Origin: Nemertoderma westbladi
Taxonomy: Eukaryota > Xenacoelomorpha > Nemertodermatida > Nemertodermatidae
Direction of reading: 5' to 3'
Length of the DNA: 64,000 nt
Assembly (NCBI GenBank): GCA_032718475.1
Contig: JAUCBJ010008549.1
Location: forward strand, 1 to 64,000
The notes under the pieces are model-generated. The model was not told the origin of the DNA. It made no database searches and worked only from the letters and a program-made list of their open reading frames with translations. How positions within the stretch are numbered: position 1 is the first letter of the stretch; every line of letters starts with the position of its first letter. This document shows, in pieces, positions 45,446-56,901 of the stretch. The translations under genes and the position numbers were made by a program.

Positions 45446-45566
45446 GTAATATTATTTATTATAACTGTAACTAATCAATAAAATAAAATTATTATTACGT
45501 ACAGTATTCCAATAACAGAGTAGGACAAAACAAATGATTGGCCCATATTGTGAAGTAAACTAGATT

Positions 45567-45825
45567 TATCTGTTATATTTCACTTTGCAGTTTACCCCCA
45601 TGTGAAGAATACCCGTTTTTCACTAAAAACCCAGGTTAGAGAAGGGCTGAATTTAACCAAAACAATAAACAATTTTTAGTATCTAGGTAGACCTACTGGT
45701 TATAAAATAGAACTAAACCCAAAAAAAACACGAAAAAGGATAAATTAGAAAATACAAATTCTTCATTTAAAAATTCACTAAAATTTCAACCGAAAAAACT
45801 GAAAACCTGGTATTCTTCTTATGTG
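45567..45825. mobile_element. MITE-like element related to the 13.3-kb copy
   Basis: TGTTATATTTCACTTTGCAG followed by CCCCCATGTGAAGAATACC matches, in reverse, the right half of the 13301-13511 element. The other end has CCTGGTATTCTTCTTATGTG. Confidence 0.65.
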
Positions 45826-46049
45826 CGAGATTATCAGAGGGGTTTATAGACAACATTCGTTAGAGTTGTAAACATACAGTAGGCCTAGGGGATATACTGT
45901 ATTATATATATTATGTAATTATATTATATGTAATATATATTATATACTGTGTTATCCTTTGTTAAAAGCTACAGTACGCTGAAATAATTCTTATATTTGT
46001 TTTTACTAATATTTACAATAGTAATAATAAAAATTGTTTAATTAACTAC

Positions 46050-46240
46050 TGTATATTAAAAAGGCGCCTAAAGAAAGTCTTGGGGCTGTCTTCCGGTCAT
46101 ACTTGTTCTATGAGACCCACAAAAGCACAAGATTGTGCCCAGGCTCGGTCTTCATTAACTAAGCAATGTCCTGCGAGGTGGGGGCGGCTTTGACCCCCTT
46201 GCCCTCTCTGGAGCCAGTGACACAAATCCAAGGCAACACC
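46050..46240 (-). mobile_element. Diverged retrotransposon 3' remnant
   Basis: Minus-strand HLAGHCLVNEDRAWAQSCAF resembles GHCFRREDQPVHNLVLW of family B in spacing and residues, followed by a region like its PMTFLRR segment. Probably a related family. Confidence 0.5.
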
Positions 46241-46243
46241 CTT

Positions 46244-46865
46244 TGTTGGATATGTTAGACTCCAATCCACCCCTACTGCAAACATTAAACTTTAATATAA
46301 TTAATTAATAATAATTAAATAAAAATCCACTAAACTTATGGTTGTTGGTTATAGACCTACACTTACTAGGTACCAACTGTATAATTACAGAACGTTTGTT
46401 CTTGATATGTTCTTGATATATATTTTGCACTAACTGTACATAACATGCACTCAACATTAATTTCCCTTTTAAGTTAGTATTATAATTAATTATCTGATTG
46501 AAAGGAATTTTAATGGGGAATAGGTATTTTACAGTCAACATAAACTCGTCTATATCCGCCAACACATAAAGATCAAAGGTCATATAATATGTGAAAAAAT
46601 TATTAAGTTTAATTAATATAATTCCCACGATTTGTTGATGAGCTGATAAAATAAATTTTTAATCAAATAAATACAGCCGTCCATGAAAGCGTTTAACGTA
46701 GATAAAGTATAGTAAATCCTTGATTAAACTGATACATCTCGATAAATATATTCACAAACATTCCTGGTGATATTAGATATTGGGGGCGGGTAATCTTGTC
46801 TCAATTAATATCTAGCCATCCCTCGCCAGGGGAAAATCGACGCAAATAACAGTTATATTATACTG
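46244..46865. other. Intergenic, AT-rich, nothing identified
   Basis: A short AT-rich minus-strand frame (46305-46628) has no recognisable features. Confidence 0.35.
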
Positions 46866-46867
46866 TA

Positions 46868-47098
46868 ATAGGACAATATAATAATGCTCTCCATAGCAAA
46901 AAATATCAACCGATCCTATTGGGGCTCGAACCCGGTACCTAGGTTTCAAACTTCCGGTTATCATCAGCCGGGTGTGCGCACTGAGCTACCAGATATTTTT
47001 CGGTATGGAGAGCATTATCATATTGTCCTATTACATTATAATATACTTAATTCACCGTCACTCACCCCACAACAATTAACTTATTATTATTAATTAAC
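46868..47098. repeat. Palindromic tRNA-derived SINE-like repeat, copy 1
   Basis: On the minus strand, GGTAGCTCAGTGCGC (A-box-like) and GGGTTCGAGCCCC (B box) lie at 46921-46992 with the spacing of a tRNA promoter. The tail ATGGAGAGCATTATCATATT, then GTCCTATTA, occurs on both sides in inverted orientation (46868-46905 and 47003-47035), so two copies appear fused head to head. The acceptor stem does not close, so it is not a functional tRNA. Confidence 0.65.
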
Positions 47099-47275
47099 AG
47101 CCCGGGCCTGGCATATGGGGTTACAATGGTTTCTACGTACAACACTGTATAATAGTTATTCTTTGAGGCATGGTTGCCATTTCTGGCAGAGCACGGGAAT
47201 AACGTTGTTATTTCCTTTGAGTGATGTGTTTGGCCTAAATATGATATCCCACTCCATAGCGAATTCTTCATCCGA

Positions 47276-47470
47276 TCTGGTAGCTAAGTACACACACCCG
47301 GCTGATGATAACCGGAAGTTTGAAACCTAGCTACCGGGTTCGAGCCCCAATAGGGCCGGTTGATATGTTTCGGGTTTCGTTATGGAGAGCACTATCATAT
47401 TGTCGTATTACATTATAATATACTTAATTCACCGTCACTTACACCACAACAATTCACTTATTATTAATAA
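47276..47470 (+). repeat. tRNA-derived SINE-like repeat, copy 2
   Basis: Plus-strand GGTAGCTAAGTACAC, then CCGGGTTCGAGCCCC, then the tail TATGGAGAGCACTATCATAT, homologous to copy 1 including AATATACTTAATTCACCGTC. The A box has one change from copy 1. Confidence 0.65.
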
Positions 47471-48700
47471 CTACTACTACTACTAGGATCGGCATGCTGC
47501 ATTGCAGCTGCATTTTTAAGAATGCTGCGCCGGCTTATCGACAAAATTGCACCGCCACAACTCCCTATCACCCATGACATTTGCTAGATCATCCGCATCT
47601 TTAAGGCCAGTGTCCTTTAAGATGCGTCTCAAGAAAGTCATGGGCTGTCCACCATGTTTATTCACTCCATGAGGCTGCCAAAGTACAAGATTATGCACTG
47701 GCTGGTCCTCACGGCGAAAGCAATGTCCTGCAAAGCGGAGGCGATTCAAATCAAATCAAATCAGGTATATTTCCTTCTGATATCTCAAACTGCACATTTT
47801 AACAATTACATTAACAATTTAGTGAAAGAATGAAAGTGCGCTGCTGTAGCCGGACAATAGCAGAGCTAGTAAAGTCCAACTACAGCAGCTAGAGAAACCA
47901 GGGGTTGGGGAAAGTATGGGGGGTAGGGTGGGGGGGGGGGGTAGGGTGGGGGGGGGGGGGGGGTAAGGTGTGGGGGGGGGGGGTTGGGGCTATGGTTGGG
48001 GGGAGGGGATTTTTTATGAATAATTTGCCTATATGGCTAGTATTAGATATAATATTACTATAATTGATATCGTGCATGAATAGGGCTGCTTGATGTTTAT
48101 ATAATAATTCAAGGGGCAAAATAGATAGAGATTTATATAGAGGTAGTGAGGAGGATGAGAGTGTGAAAAAGTTACGCAGCGGACGAATTTATTTATTTTG
48201 GTACGTAGAGGTTTAAGTATAGCGGGATAGGTGCTTCCCCATATGATTATACCATAGTTTATATATGGATGTATAAGTGAAAAATAAAGTTGTCTGAGTA
48301 TAATCAGTGGAAAAGAGTGCCTAAGTTTATAAAAGATGCCAATTGTTCTAGAAATTTTCGTTCTTTTTCGATTTTGTTCTAGTGTCAAGCTTGGGGAAAC
48401 CAATGAGACACCTCCAATGTTATATAGTGTCTGGTTGGAGATGTGTGCATTGTACTTGACACAATGAACCCGGCGTAGCATTCTAGTGAATGTGCCATCC
48501 AGAGATTTGGTGTCCTCAGCAGTTAGAGCCCAGCATGGACTCCCATAGAGGAGTACTGGAACTACTGCTGCTCTAAATAATCGGAGCTTAAGTTTCCGAT
48601 TAATTCTCGGTGACTTCAAAATTCTGGAAAGCCTATTCAAGGCTGCCCATGCCTTTCCTTTACGTATTCGAAGGTCCTCACCTGACTTCCGGATCCATTT
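47471..48700 (-). mobile_element. RTE-like retrotransposon fragment (family B), split by a second element
   Basis: The C-terminal part (47471-47750: LRFAGHCFRREDQPVHNLVL, NKHGGQPMTFLRRILKDTGL) and the upstream part (48360-48700: ALNRLSRI-like, LFRAAVVPVLLYGSPCWALT, MLRRVHCVKYNAHISNQTLY) are one copy interrupted at the Asn-Arg codons before LRFAGH. The tail (CTA)n is at 47472. It is truncated at about 48697. Confidence 0.88.
47751..48360 (-). mobile_element. CR1/Jockey-like fragment nested in the family B copy
   Basis: Minus-strand IGIFYKLRHSFPLIILRQLY, FSLIHPYINYGIIIWGSTYP, ILKPLRTKINKFVRCVTFSH is the RT thumb region. The 3' end is (TTTGA)n (CAAATCAAATCAAATC at 47750). CGATT lies at both junctions, a possible short target duplication. 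A G-rich low-complexity block (47915-48005) sits in its 3' part. Confidence 0.8.
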
Positions 48701-49060
48701 TGTAGTTTATAACACCAGACATGTCTGAAACGCAGGTAAGCAATAATAACTAACGCACGTAGGCCTTTGTCTAGATTGAGATATGACAACAGACACGTCA
48801 TTGTAATTTGTAATCCTGGCCTCTCATTGGCTAGTAACTGGTGAAGCTATAATAATTAAATTGATGAATGTGAATGAAAATGAAATTAAGATTGGTTCGA
48901 CTATGAAGTTATCGGTATTATTAATAGTTAATATTGTTAATTCTCGCAATCTGGCCTCCCTGGTTACCCTGGGTTTGGACAAGAAAGGTCATCAGGAAAG
49001 GGACTCACAGAATTATTGGCGCCTATAACTGACGCTTGTGAGGCTTATGATTGCGTCCTG
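48700..49060. other. Intergenic sequence, nothing identified
   Basis: No recognisable content. Confidence 0.35.
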
Positions 49061-49400
49061 TAGTTCCACTGGCTTCTACAGTAGTGGCCGAACTTCCGCA
49101 TTACTTATGTAATCCATAGTGGGGGTTGGGGGCGCTTTTTTTGACGAGTCAGCTCTCATGGCAAATACCGCACCCTGGTTTCCATTCCACAGGGAGGGTG
49201 TCGCAGTTGAGCCAGATATGGAGCCCATATCTACTCTGAAACACCTCACCCACCATAATTGGCTATGCATCTCATCTGCCGGGCCATGTCCTGTACACCT
49301 GCTGCCAGGTTTAGGAAGCAGTGGAGTGCACTCAAATTGGAGATGAGAGCACTCTACTCCTGACAAGCCATTGGTAGATCACCATCTGCCTGGCCAGGCC
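49060..49400. repeat. GC-rich island, probably transposon-derived
   Basis: Open on both strands (minus: DMGSISGSTATPSLWNGNQG, ADSSKKAPPTPTMDYISNA). Base composition differs sharply from its flanks. It could be the 3' end of an old retroelement; no family is assigned. Confidence 0.3.
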
Positions 49401-49404
49401 ATAT

Positions 49405-52400
49405 ACATACATTAAGGACCAATGGCGTCCCTATCCCAGAACGAAGGTGGTCCTAATCACAGAACCAGATTATGTCCTTAGTAAGAGGATCCAGTAAGCA
49501 ACCGAGGGTGGACTCTCTATAGCCGAGGGGCACTTGTATAATAACTAATAATCACGAACCCCGTCCTCTTATAATATACACCTAACTCTGCAGTAGTCAG
49601 TAGTAGTAGTAGTAATAGTAGTTAGTAGTGGTAGTAAGTAGTTATAAAGGAGATGAGTTTAAACCAAAGTGATAAAGTAACATTATTATATAACATAACC
49701 ATGTAGACAAAGTAGAATAAGATACGGATTCATAATTATTTTATCAAACTCATGTACTACTTACTTCAATGTGCCAATTGTAACAATAATTAAACATATT
49801 ATTCTGATTAATCTGCGTTTGGCCCCATAAAATATTATACTGCAAGTGTTTTATATCAATAGATCCATGCGAGTAAACAAGAAGTGAAGTAAATGTTTAT
49901 TATTATAGTTTTAGAAATTGAATGATATACCCAAGATAGTGAAATAAATAATTTACCAGAAATTGCCATTTGATCAGATGTATCAAAGCGGCGTCTTTAG
50001 TATAATACCGTAATAGTATCAATTCACTCTGTTATACAATGTAAATATACTAAATCTATTTATAAATATATTATGATCCCTACATTGTATATTTCTCCCA
50101 CAGGTAGACAATGTAGTATGTTAAAACTTGATATAATTTAGTATTATGTATAACATATTACAAATAAGACTGAGGCAGCTAAACTATATTGCAAAGAAAT
50201 CAAATATTCTAAAGTAATATACTAGACCCTCCCTCCACCCTATAAATAGTATTCACCACCTACCCCACCCACCACCCTTATTACTATATAATAATGAAAG
50301 AATGTACTGGCGCTCCGGTCACTCCGTTCCCTCCGCTGGGGGGGTTAAGTTGTAGGTTTTGACACTATGCAAAATCCGAGCACAGAGTTAGAAGCGCATT
50401 GGATAGGCAAACATTTCTTGCAGTGAAAGTATTTCCATACCTATTATAGTTTTCGAGATAGTCAGACATGAGTAGCTAAAACTTGAATTTTTTTCGGTAA
50501 AGTCTGATTTCACCTGTACCTGTCATCCGAAATATGGATTGTTGTTACACATTTATTAGCGGGATGATAACTATCCCTAATGCTGGGCTACGGCCAAAAA
50601 AGTTATTTTGCCCTAGGGCAAAATAACCATGTTATTCCCTCTTAGTAGTGAAGTGTTTATCGTGACACCACATACTGACATACAAACATAGGAACCGGTA
50701 ATGCTGCTGTACTCGTCTTAGGTCTGTTGTGTGTCACATCAGGGATAAATCAGGTATTCAGACCACCAACTAGTTTTGTATTTCATGTTTCATTATTATT
50801 GGGCTGTGCTCCACTAGACAGCAAGGCCTATTTATGTCTCATTAATCACCTCATTGTCATACTCATACTGACGACTTATACTGACGACACTGACCTATGA
50901 CTAAACTTTAAATTTCCACAGCAAATTAAGAGGTACCGGTACAGTAGGCCTACATGGTGTCACAGTCCAGAGTCGCACCGTACCAGGTCTGCAGCCTGCA
51001 GCCCTGCAGGTAGGTCTAGTTTGGCCTGTATTTATATTGGCTGCAAGGTACCGTACTACCTCGTACTGCTGCAGTGAGGCGTTTCTCCAGTTCCTTCCTC
51101 CTAAGTGTTAAAAAAAGATATCTAAGAATGACGTTTAAATACGTTCACCCCTTTCTGCCTTTTCCTTTTTAATACAGACATTGAAACGTTTTAATATTAA
51201 AGTAAAGTAAAAAAAAGTATTAACCGGTCTTCTAAGCCGAAGGTATGGTGTTCAAGCCCCAGAACAGCCAAATTTTTGCTAGCTTCCAGTTGTACTGTAG
51301 GCTAATGGCAACCTGTCATGAGTTAAGGAGTAAAGAATATGGTTAGATAACCAGAGTACTCGACCTTGGGAGTAGTGTGGTGCCTTCCCTGCGTTACAGA
51401 TAATAGCCAAGAGAATGGAGCCTTTGGGTTGTTGCCTCGGGTGTTTCTTCTTACACGTTTGAATATAACTTTACTTTACTTTTATGCAGTTCTTAGCCAA
51501 CACTATATTTTCTAGACCATACTTTGATATAGTGGAGCGGAGATAGGTGTTGGTCGACTCTAAGTGACATCCTTCTTTTAAAACTGGCATAACAACCTGT
51601 TACTATGGGAATATTAATGTTATTCTTATAATGTTACTACTTAGTTAGCTCAAATATAGCTCAAAATGTGGAGAAAAAGAAGTACCTACTTTTTTTCCCT
51701 AGGGAATAATAGTTAATCATACAGTAGGCATAGGATTGCATTGAACTTACTTTTCCCGGAGAATAATGTAAATGTGAAAATATTTTTCGTGGAATTTTTT
51801 AAACTTTATTACATGTGTTGAAAGAGCATCGAAATAGAAAATGTTTGTAGCTTTAAGATATATATATATATAATATCATATACATATAATATATATTCTT
51901 AATAAACTTCATATATTCCAGAACCATTAAATTAATTAACATTTTCCTAAGTACTAAATAATTATTTATACTAATAAATGTATTTAATGTGAACGATATA
52001 CACCCCCCTTCTGTGGGTAGTGGATACATGACATGTCCACCAAAAATACTATTCAATTAATTCAGCCAAATTAGTTATGTATCCAATTTGAAGTTTATGC
52101 AATGTTACTCATAGCGGCCAATGTAAGAAAATAGGAATTTTAGAATGTAAACCATTTAAATAAGTTTGACATCAATATTCACTAACAAATTCAGGTGCTT
52201 TTTTGATGATCGAATCTTACGGCGATTGGATGAATTAAGCATAGAGCTATACAACACACATGACACAGTAGGCCTAATGTTTTACCTTTGGAGCTTGGGT
52301 GTTATTATTCCCTTGGGTAAAATAACACCTATGCAATTAATGAATTAAAGTGAAACACACCGAAATTTTCCAATGCCCTTGGGAAAAATTAATATAAACA

Positions 52401-52520
52401 CCCCCAAAACTTTCCAAGCCCCATTTTGTAAACTCTTCCCCCAAACAATGCCCTTTTAGAATCTGTAAATAGTTGTTAAGGGATAAAAATAATCGAAATG
52501 CATACCACAGTACATGTGTA
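49405..52520. other. Intergenic, AT-rich; palindromic TTATTCCC/CCCTAGGG words
   Basis: No gene. Short palindromes around GCCCTAGGGC (near 50610), TCCCTAGGGA (51695) and CCCTTGGG (52303, 52380) occur near AAATAAC, perhaps pieces of the foldback family at 52529-52661. Possible SINE-like sequence with GTTCAAGCCCC near 51250. Confidence 0.35.
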
Positions 52521-52528
52521 ACAACTTA

Positions 52529-52661
52529 CTTATTCCCCAGAAGTTAGTTATTTTCCCAGTTATTTAACCCTTGGGCAGGAACACCCTCGGGCTTCGCCCT
52601 CGGGTTGTTTCCTGCCCGCGGGTTAAATAACTGGGAAAATAACTAACTTCTGGGGAATAAG
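52529..52661. repeat. Long near-perfect hairpin
   Basis: Left arm CTTATTCCCCAGAAGTTAGT onward (52529-52582) and right arm (52607-52661) ending ACTAACTTCTGGGGAATAAG pair over about 54 bases with few mismatches. The loop region CCCTCGGGCTTCGCCCTCGGG itself forms a small stem. Confidence 0.93.
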
Positions 52662-52699
52662 CATAGTTATATATCGTTAGATGCGGGTCCACTAACTGT

Positions 52700-54050
52700 A
52701 CATTCACATATTTTCAAGGAAAAAATTCGATCAAGGGTTTTCGAAATATTTTCGAATTACCGGAAGCAGACTTTGGACGACCATATCTCCGGTACCGGTA
52801 GGCCTATTGTGTCGAAATTTTTTTTAATCTACTTAGAACACTCCAGTGAATGTTTTTTAGTTTGTAAGTTTTGCCCCAAAATGCTCAGAAGTAATTTCGA
52901 TAAAACTGATCATTTCGCGATCATGATCTTTTGACCCCCTAGAATTGAACTTTTTTATGGTCAAATTTTGGCTACCCTCCCTAATTCGAGGGTGAGGAAT
53001 CTTTTTGTAATGTTAAGTTTTTTCATACGGTGAACTCACAGGACTTGGTCTTCGAAATAAAACCGAAAACATGATCTTTCCTGATCATGGCCAGATCAAA
53101 TCGCTTTTTGAAAATTTTGAAATGCTCAAAAGTTGCCCCTTCACCATAGAAGTCGATTCGTAAAAAAATAATCGGGGGTCTCAAACAAAGTTTTCGAGAA
53201 AATCGGGAAAAACAGAAAAACACGATCTTTTATGATCAGGAAGCTGATCTCGAGAACTGGTTGCCCGATCGAGCCAATTTTTTTTTTAATCAACTCAGAA
53301 TAGACCACTGCACATTTCTTACAATGAATGTTTATTAGAAAAATGCTTAGATTCGATTTTAAATATACTGATCTTTTCGCGATCATGATCTTGAGTTTTG
53401 ACCCACTAGACTTGAACTTTTTTATGCCCAAATTTTGGCTACCCCCCATAATTCGAGGGTGAGGAATCTTTTTGTGATGTTAAGTTTTTCCATACGGTGA
53501 ACTCCCAGGACTTGGTCTTCGAAATAAAACAGAAAACACGATCTTTTCTGATCGCGGCCTGATCAAATCGATTTTTGAAAATTTCGAAATGCTCAAAAGT
53601 TGCCCCTTCATCATAGAAGTCGATTCGTAAAAAAAAATCGGGGGTCTCAAACAAAGTTTTCGAGAAAATGCGAAAAAACTAAAAAATCTGATCTTTAATG
53701 ATCAGGTATCAGATCTCGAGAACCGGTTGTCCGATCGAGCAAATTTTTTTTTTAATCGACTCAGGGCGGTGTTCTGAACGTTTCCTACAGTAATTGTTTA
53801 TATCCAAAATGCTTAGCTACGATTTTACGAAGTCCGATCTTTGCGCGATCATGATCTTGCGTTTTGACCGGGAAGAATTCACTTTTTTTTTAAATATTTT
53901 AACGGGAATCATGACTAATGTGGGGTCGCTGAATCTTTTTGTAATGTTAAGTTTTTCGATTGGAGCAAGCCTTGAGTGTCCGATCCCTGATCAAAACTGA
54001 TCTTTGCTGATCACGGTCAAGATCTTGATCGGGCAACTTCAAACTCGAAG
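52700..54050. repeat. Three tandem copies of a 465-bp unit
   Basis: GATCATGATC recurs at 52919, 53381 and 53847 (spacing 462 and 466) with matching neighbours: TGGCTACCC, GAGGGTGAGGAATCTTTTTG, GGACTTGGTCTTCGAAATAA, AAATGCTCAAAAGTTGCCCC. Copy 3 is the most diverged. There are many GATC palindromes. No protein-coding signal. Confidence 0.85.
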
Positions 54051-54428
54051 TTGTGAAGGTAAACCCATGCTGCCTATCGATTGGCGCCGGTCCCAACTCC
54101 GTAGCATTAGCCGTTTTGGCTGTAGCTCCATAGCAACGTGGTTGCTAGGGAAGCGGACTTTTTGACTCAAATTGGCCCTAGCCGGAGAACCGTAGACTTT
54201 TGAAACGTAATTTATATGGGAAAAAGTCTTCTAGATAAATTTTTTGGGGGGGGGGGGGGTCTAGGAACATCCTATTGTTCGTTTTCGCTTAGTTGCTGAG
54301 ATCCTCTCGTCCCACAAATCCCAGGATTCTATAAAGGCATTCTGCTGGACTAGTTCCGTGGCCGGAATAGTGTTCGGTGTTCTGCGAACAGAGAACCTAA
54401 TCGGTTTAGGGCCCTGACCGTCCAGGGA

Positions 54429-54851
54429 CAGGATACGATACGATGCGATACGAAAATACGATACGATACGAACGAATTTTTCATGATGTTTATATAAATT
54501 CAAATTATATTATATTTCTGTGGTCTTTTTATCATTATTTTACAGTTAATTACAATGTGTTTAACGATCCTCCTGTCTTACACATTTAATTGACCTAATA
54601 AAACAGTAAACTGTAACCTAATTTATTAACCAATTTTGAAAAATCCTAAATAAATAAGTGGTGTGATTTCTGGCTTTACTGTTAAAAACATTAATATTTA
54701 CAAATAAAATAAGATACGAAAATACGATACGAAATACGACAAATATTTATTCGTTTTATACGATACGAAGTAAATTTTTATAAAACGATACGAAATTCGA
54801 TACGAATAAAAAATACTGCGATACGAAAATCCATTTTCGTATCGTATCCTG
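54429..54851. mobile_element. Foldback element made of GATACGA repeats
   Basis: Left end CAGGATACGATACGATGCGA and right end TTTTCGTATCGTATCCTG are inverted. The interior (54705-54835) is rich in AATACGAAA/GATACGA words. Flanking sequence differs. No coding capacity. Confidence 0.7.
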
Positions 54852-54854
54852 TTC

Positions 54855-56725
54855 TTGAAGGAATATTGATTGTTTCGGTATTAACGTATTTGGGAATAAA
54901 TTTGAATTATTTAAAACGAATTTAATTACTAAACTTACTAAGCTATCTAACAGCTATTTAACAACTGAGACCTCCCCCCCCCCCCCCCCCCCCCGAAGCA
55001 ACTAAATCGAACGCCCACAACGCAACACTTCCCCCTAGTTCCCAGTAACTCAGTAATTCGTCTGCACCACCGCAACAAGACCGCTGCTATCTTGCAGCAG
55101 ACCTTTCTAAAACTTATATGGACGAACATCACGTGTCCTATCCCCTGCAAGGTGGTGCTGGGCTTTGAAAATTCTCGTTCACTACCGAGATTGTTAAGTG
55201 CGCAATATATTTTAAGCCTGAACTGTAGCATACCTATGTATATGTATGTCAAAGGGTTCTGGTTTCTTCCGCACCAAGAGCCCAATAATGCCGCAGCAGC
55301 ACAAACTCTACTAGCCTACTTCTGCAATAAATGTGCCTTCATAGAAGGCTATTGATTCCAGGTGATTGACATATCCTTAAATGAAAAGTTGTTGTCACTA
55401 TTTAAAATTGACCTAAATCCAGCGTATTGCTTCACCGTTGTGCTGCACGTTGCATCATGCGTTAGTTGTGCTGCGAGGAGCTGATCACAATCTCGCCACG
55501 GTGACCTCTGAATGCCTCCCAAAAGAAACCTCTCAGTTTAATTCAGATTTGGATAGAAAAGTTGTGGAACCTACCCGCTACCCTGGCCCTATGGCTACAA
55601 TTGAAAAATATATAAATTTTTTAAGAATTGCAATTATTATAAAAACATAATTATTTAGACCAGTGATATTTAAAGTGAATTAAAATACTATTTTTCGGCT
55701 TCTAAGAGAACATTTCGCAGAGTGTAACTATCTGGTGTAAAATAGCTGAAACAACAGCGTAAAAGCAAATTAAATAAAGAATATTATAATATATATAGTG
55801 TGGGCTTTATATAATATATTATTATCTAAGTTAATAAAGAATACCAAAAAGTTCAATATAAATCTTCTCTCTAAATATATTATTGTAATTTTGAATTAAA
55901 TAAACGAAATTTCCTACAAATAAAATAAAGTTTGTGAGTTTCCTTGTAGAAATTGAACTAATCCAACTATACCGAACGCAATCCACCATTATTACACGCT
56001 AAATATAAAACACGCGAATATTTAATTAACTAACACCTTTACAGTTCAGTTGGACCAATTATAGTTTCCAAGCAACCGTTGTAAACTTTCCTGTAATTAA
56101 CCAATAAGTCTTTGTTAAACTATCACAGAGAGGCTACTGTGTCTACAGGGCCAATAAAATTTATATAATTTAGATAATTTATTTAAACTGATAATATTTT
56201 ATTATTATTATATATTACTCTATCAATTATTTATATTCAACTATTTTTAATAAATTTCACCTAAAATATTTAAGAGTTTCATAAACGCACATTTTTCCTC
56301 GGCAATCATTTCGTAAATAACCAACTTTGGTAATAAAACTACATTCTCGAATATTTATTTTCAATCACTACGTTCGTTCGTGTAGCAAATAGCTTGGATC
56401 AGTACAATGTAAATTATTACTTTACACACACACACCCCCACGTATCGCATTACAGCGGTTTTCATTACGGGCGGTTTTTACTAAGAAATAACAATTCAAG
56501 GCGAAACTTATTCTATAAAATAAATAGAAAAATTAAATATTATCTTCTAGAAATCATTTGTAATAACCGCAGTAGAAAACCGCGGCAAGGAAAACAGGCT
56601 GGAGAAAGTTGAATAATAAAGTTGTTAGGAAAAGAAAGTTTGTTTTCATTAAACTGCGTATGCCATCTAGAGTTACAGGGCAGTATCGCATGCTGCGATA
56701 TAATTAGCGAGTTAACGACGGTAGA
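54855..56725. other. Intergenic and EB1/MAPRE 3' flank; poly-C tract
   Basis: A run of about 24 C begins at 54966. A 78-codon plus frame at 55092-55355 and another at 55438-55650 have no recognisable features. From 55670 on the DNA is AT-rich. Confidence 0.35.
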
Positions 56726-56731
56726 TGGCGT

Positions 56732-56901
56732 CTAGTATTCGTCCTGATCAGGTGGAGGCGGGTCCTCGAATATCTCGAGTTCGTCTGGAGGAGCGAAACC
56801 GTCTTCGGTTGCGTAAAGTATATCCATAATTCGTTGGAAAGTCGTGTTAGTCTCGTGGTCCGGGGTCTCCTGTATCAGTAGCTCAATATCGCGGAGCTTA
56901 C
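56732..56901 (-). CDS. MAPRE: EB1/MAPRE last exon: EBH second half and acidic DEY tail
   Basis: Acceptor TTTCCCCCAG|GTAAGC, 170 bases to TAG. The peptide continues GKLRDIELLIQ, FQRIMDILYATEDGFAPPDE, then an acidic-proline tail ending DQDEY. The conserved ILYAT-(E/D)-(D/E)-GF motif and the terminal tyrosine after acidic residues are EB-family features; the tyrosine is the CAP-Gly ligand and a detyrosination site in family members. The exon begins GTAAG, so the acceptor is directly followed by a donor-like sequence. The adjacent 29-bp array repeats CAG|GTA. A minus-strand AATAAA near 56355 could be the poly(A) signal. Confidence 0.93.

Noticed and set aside
45207-45449. Plus-strand 80-codon frame
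   Set aside because: Antisense shadow of Shroom exon 1.
46921-46992. Functional tRNA gene on the minus strand
   Set aside because: A and B boxes are present, but the acceptor stem does not pair and the anticodon arm is irregular; it fits a tRNA-derived repeat.
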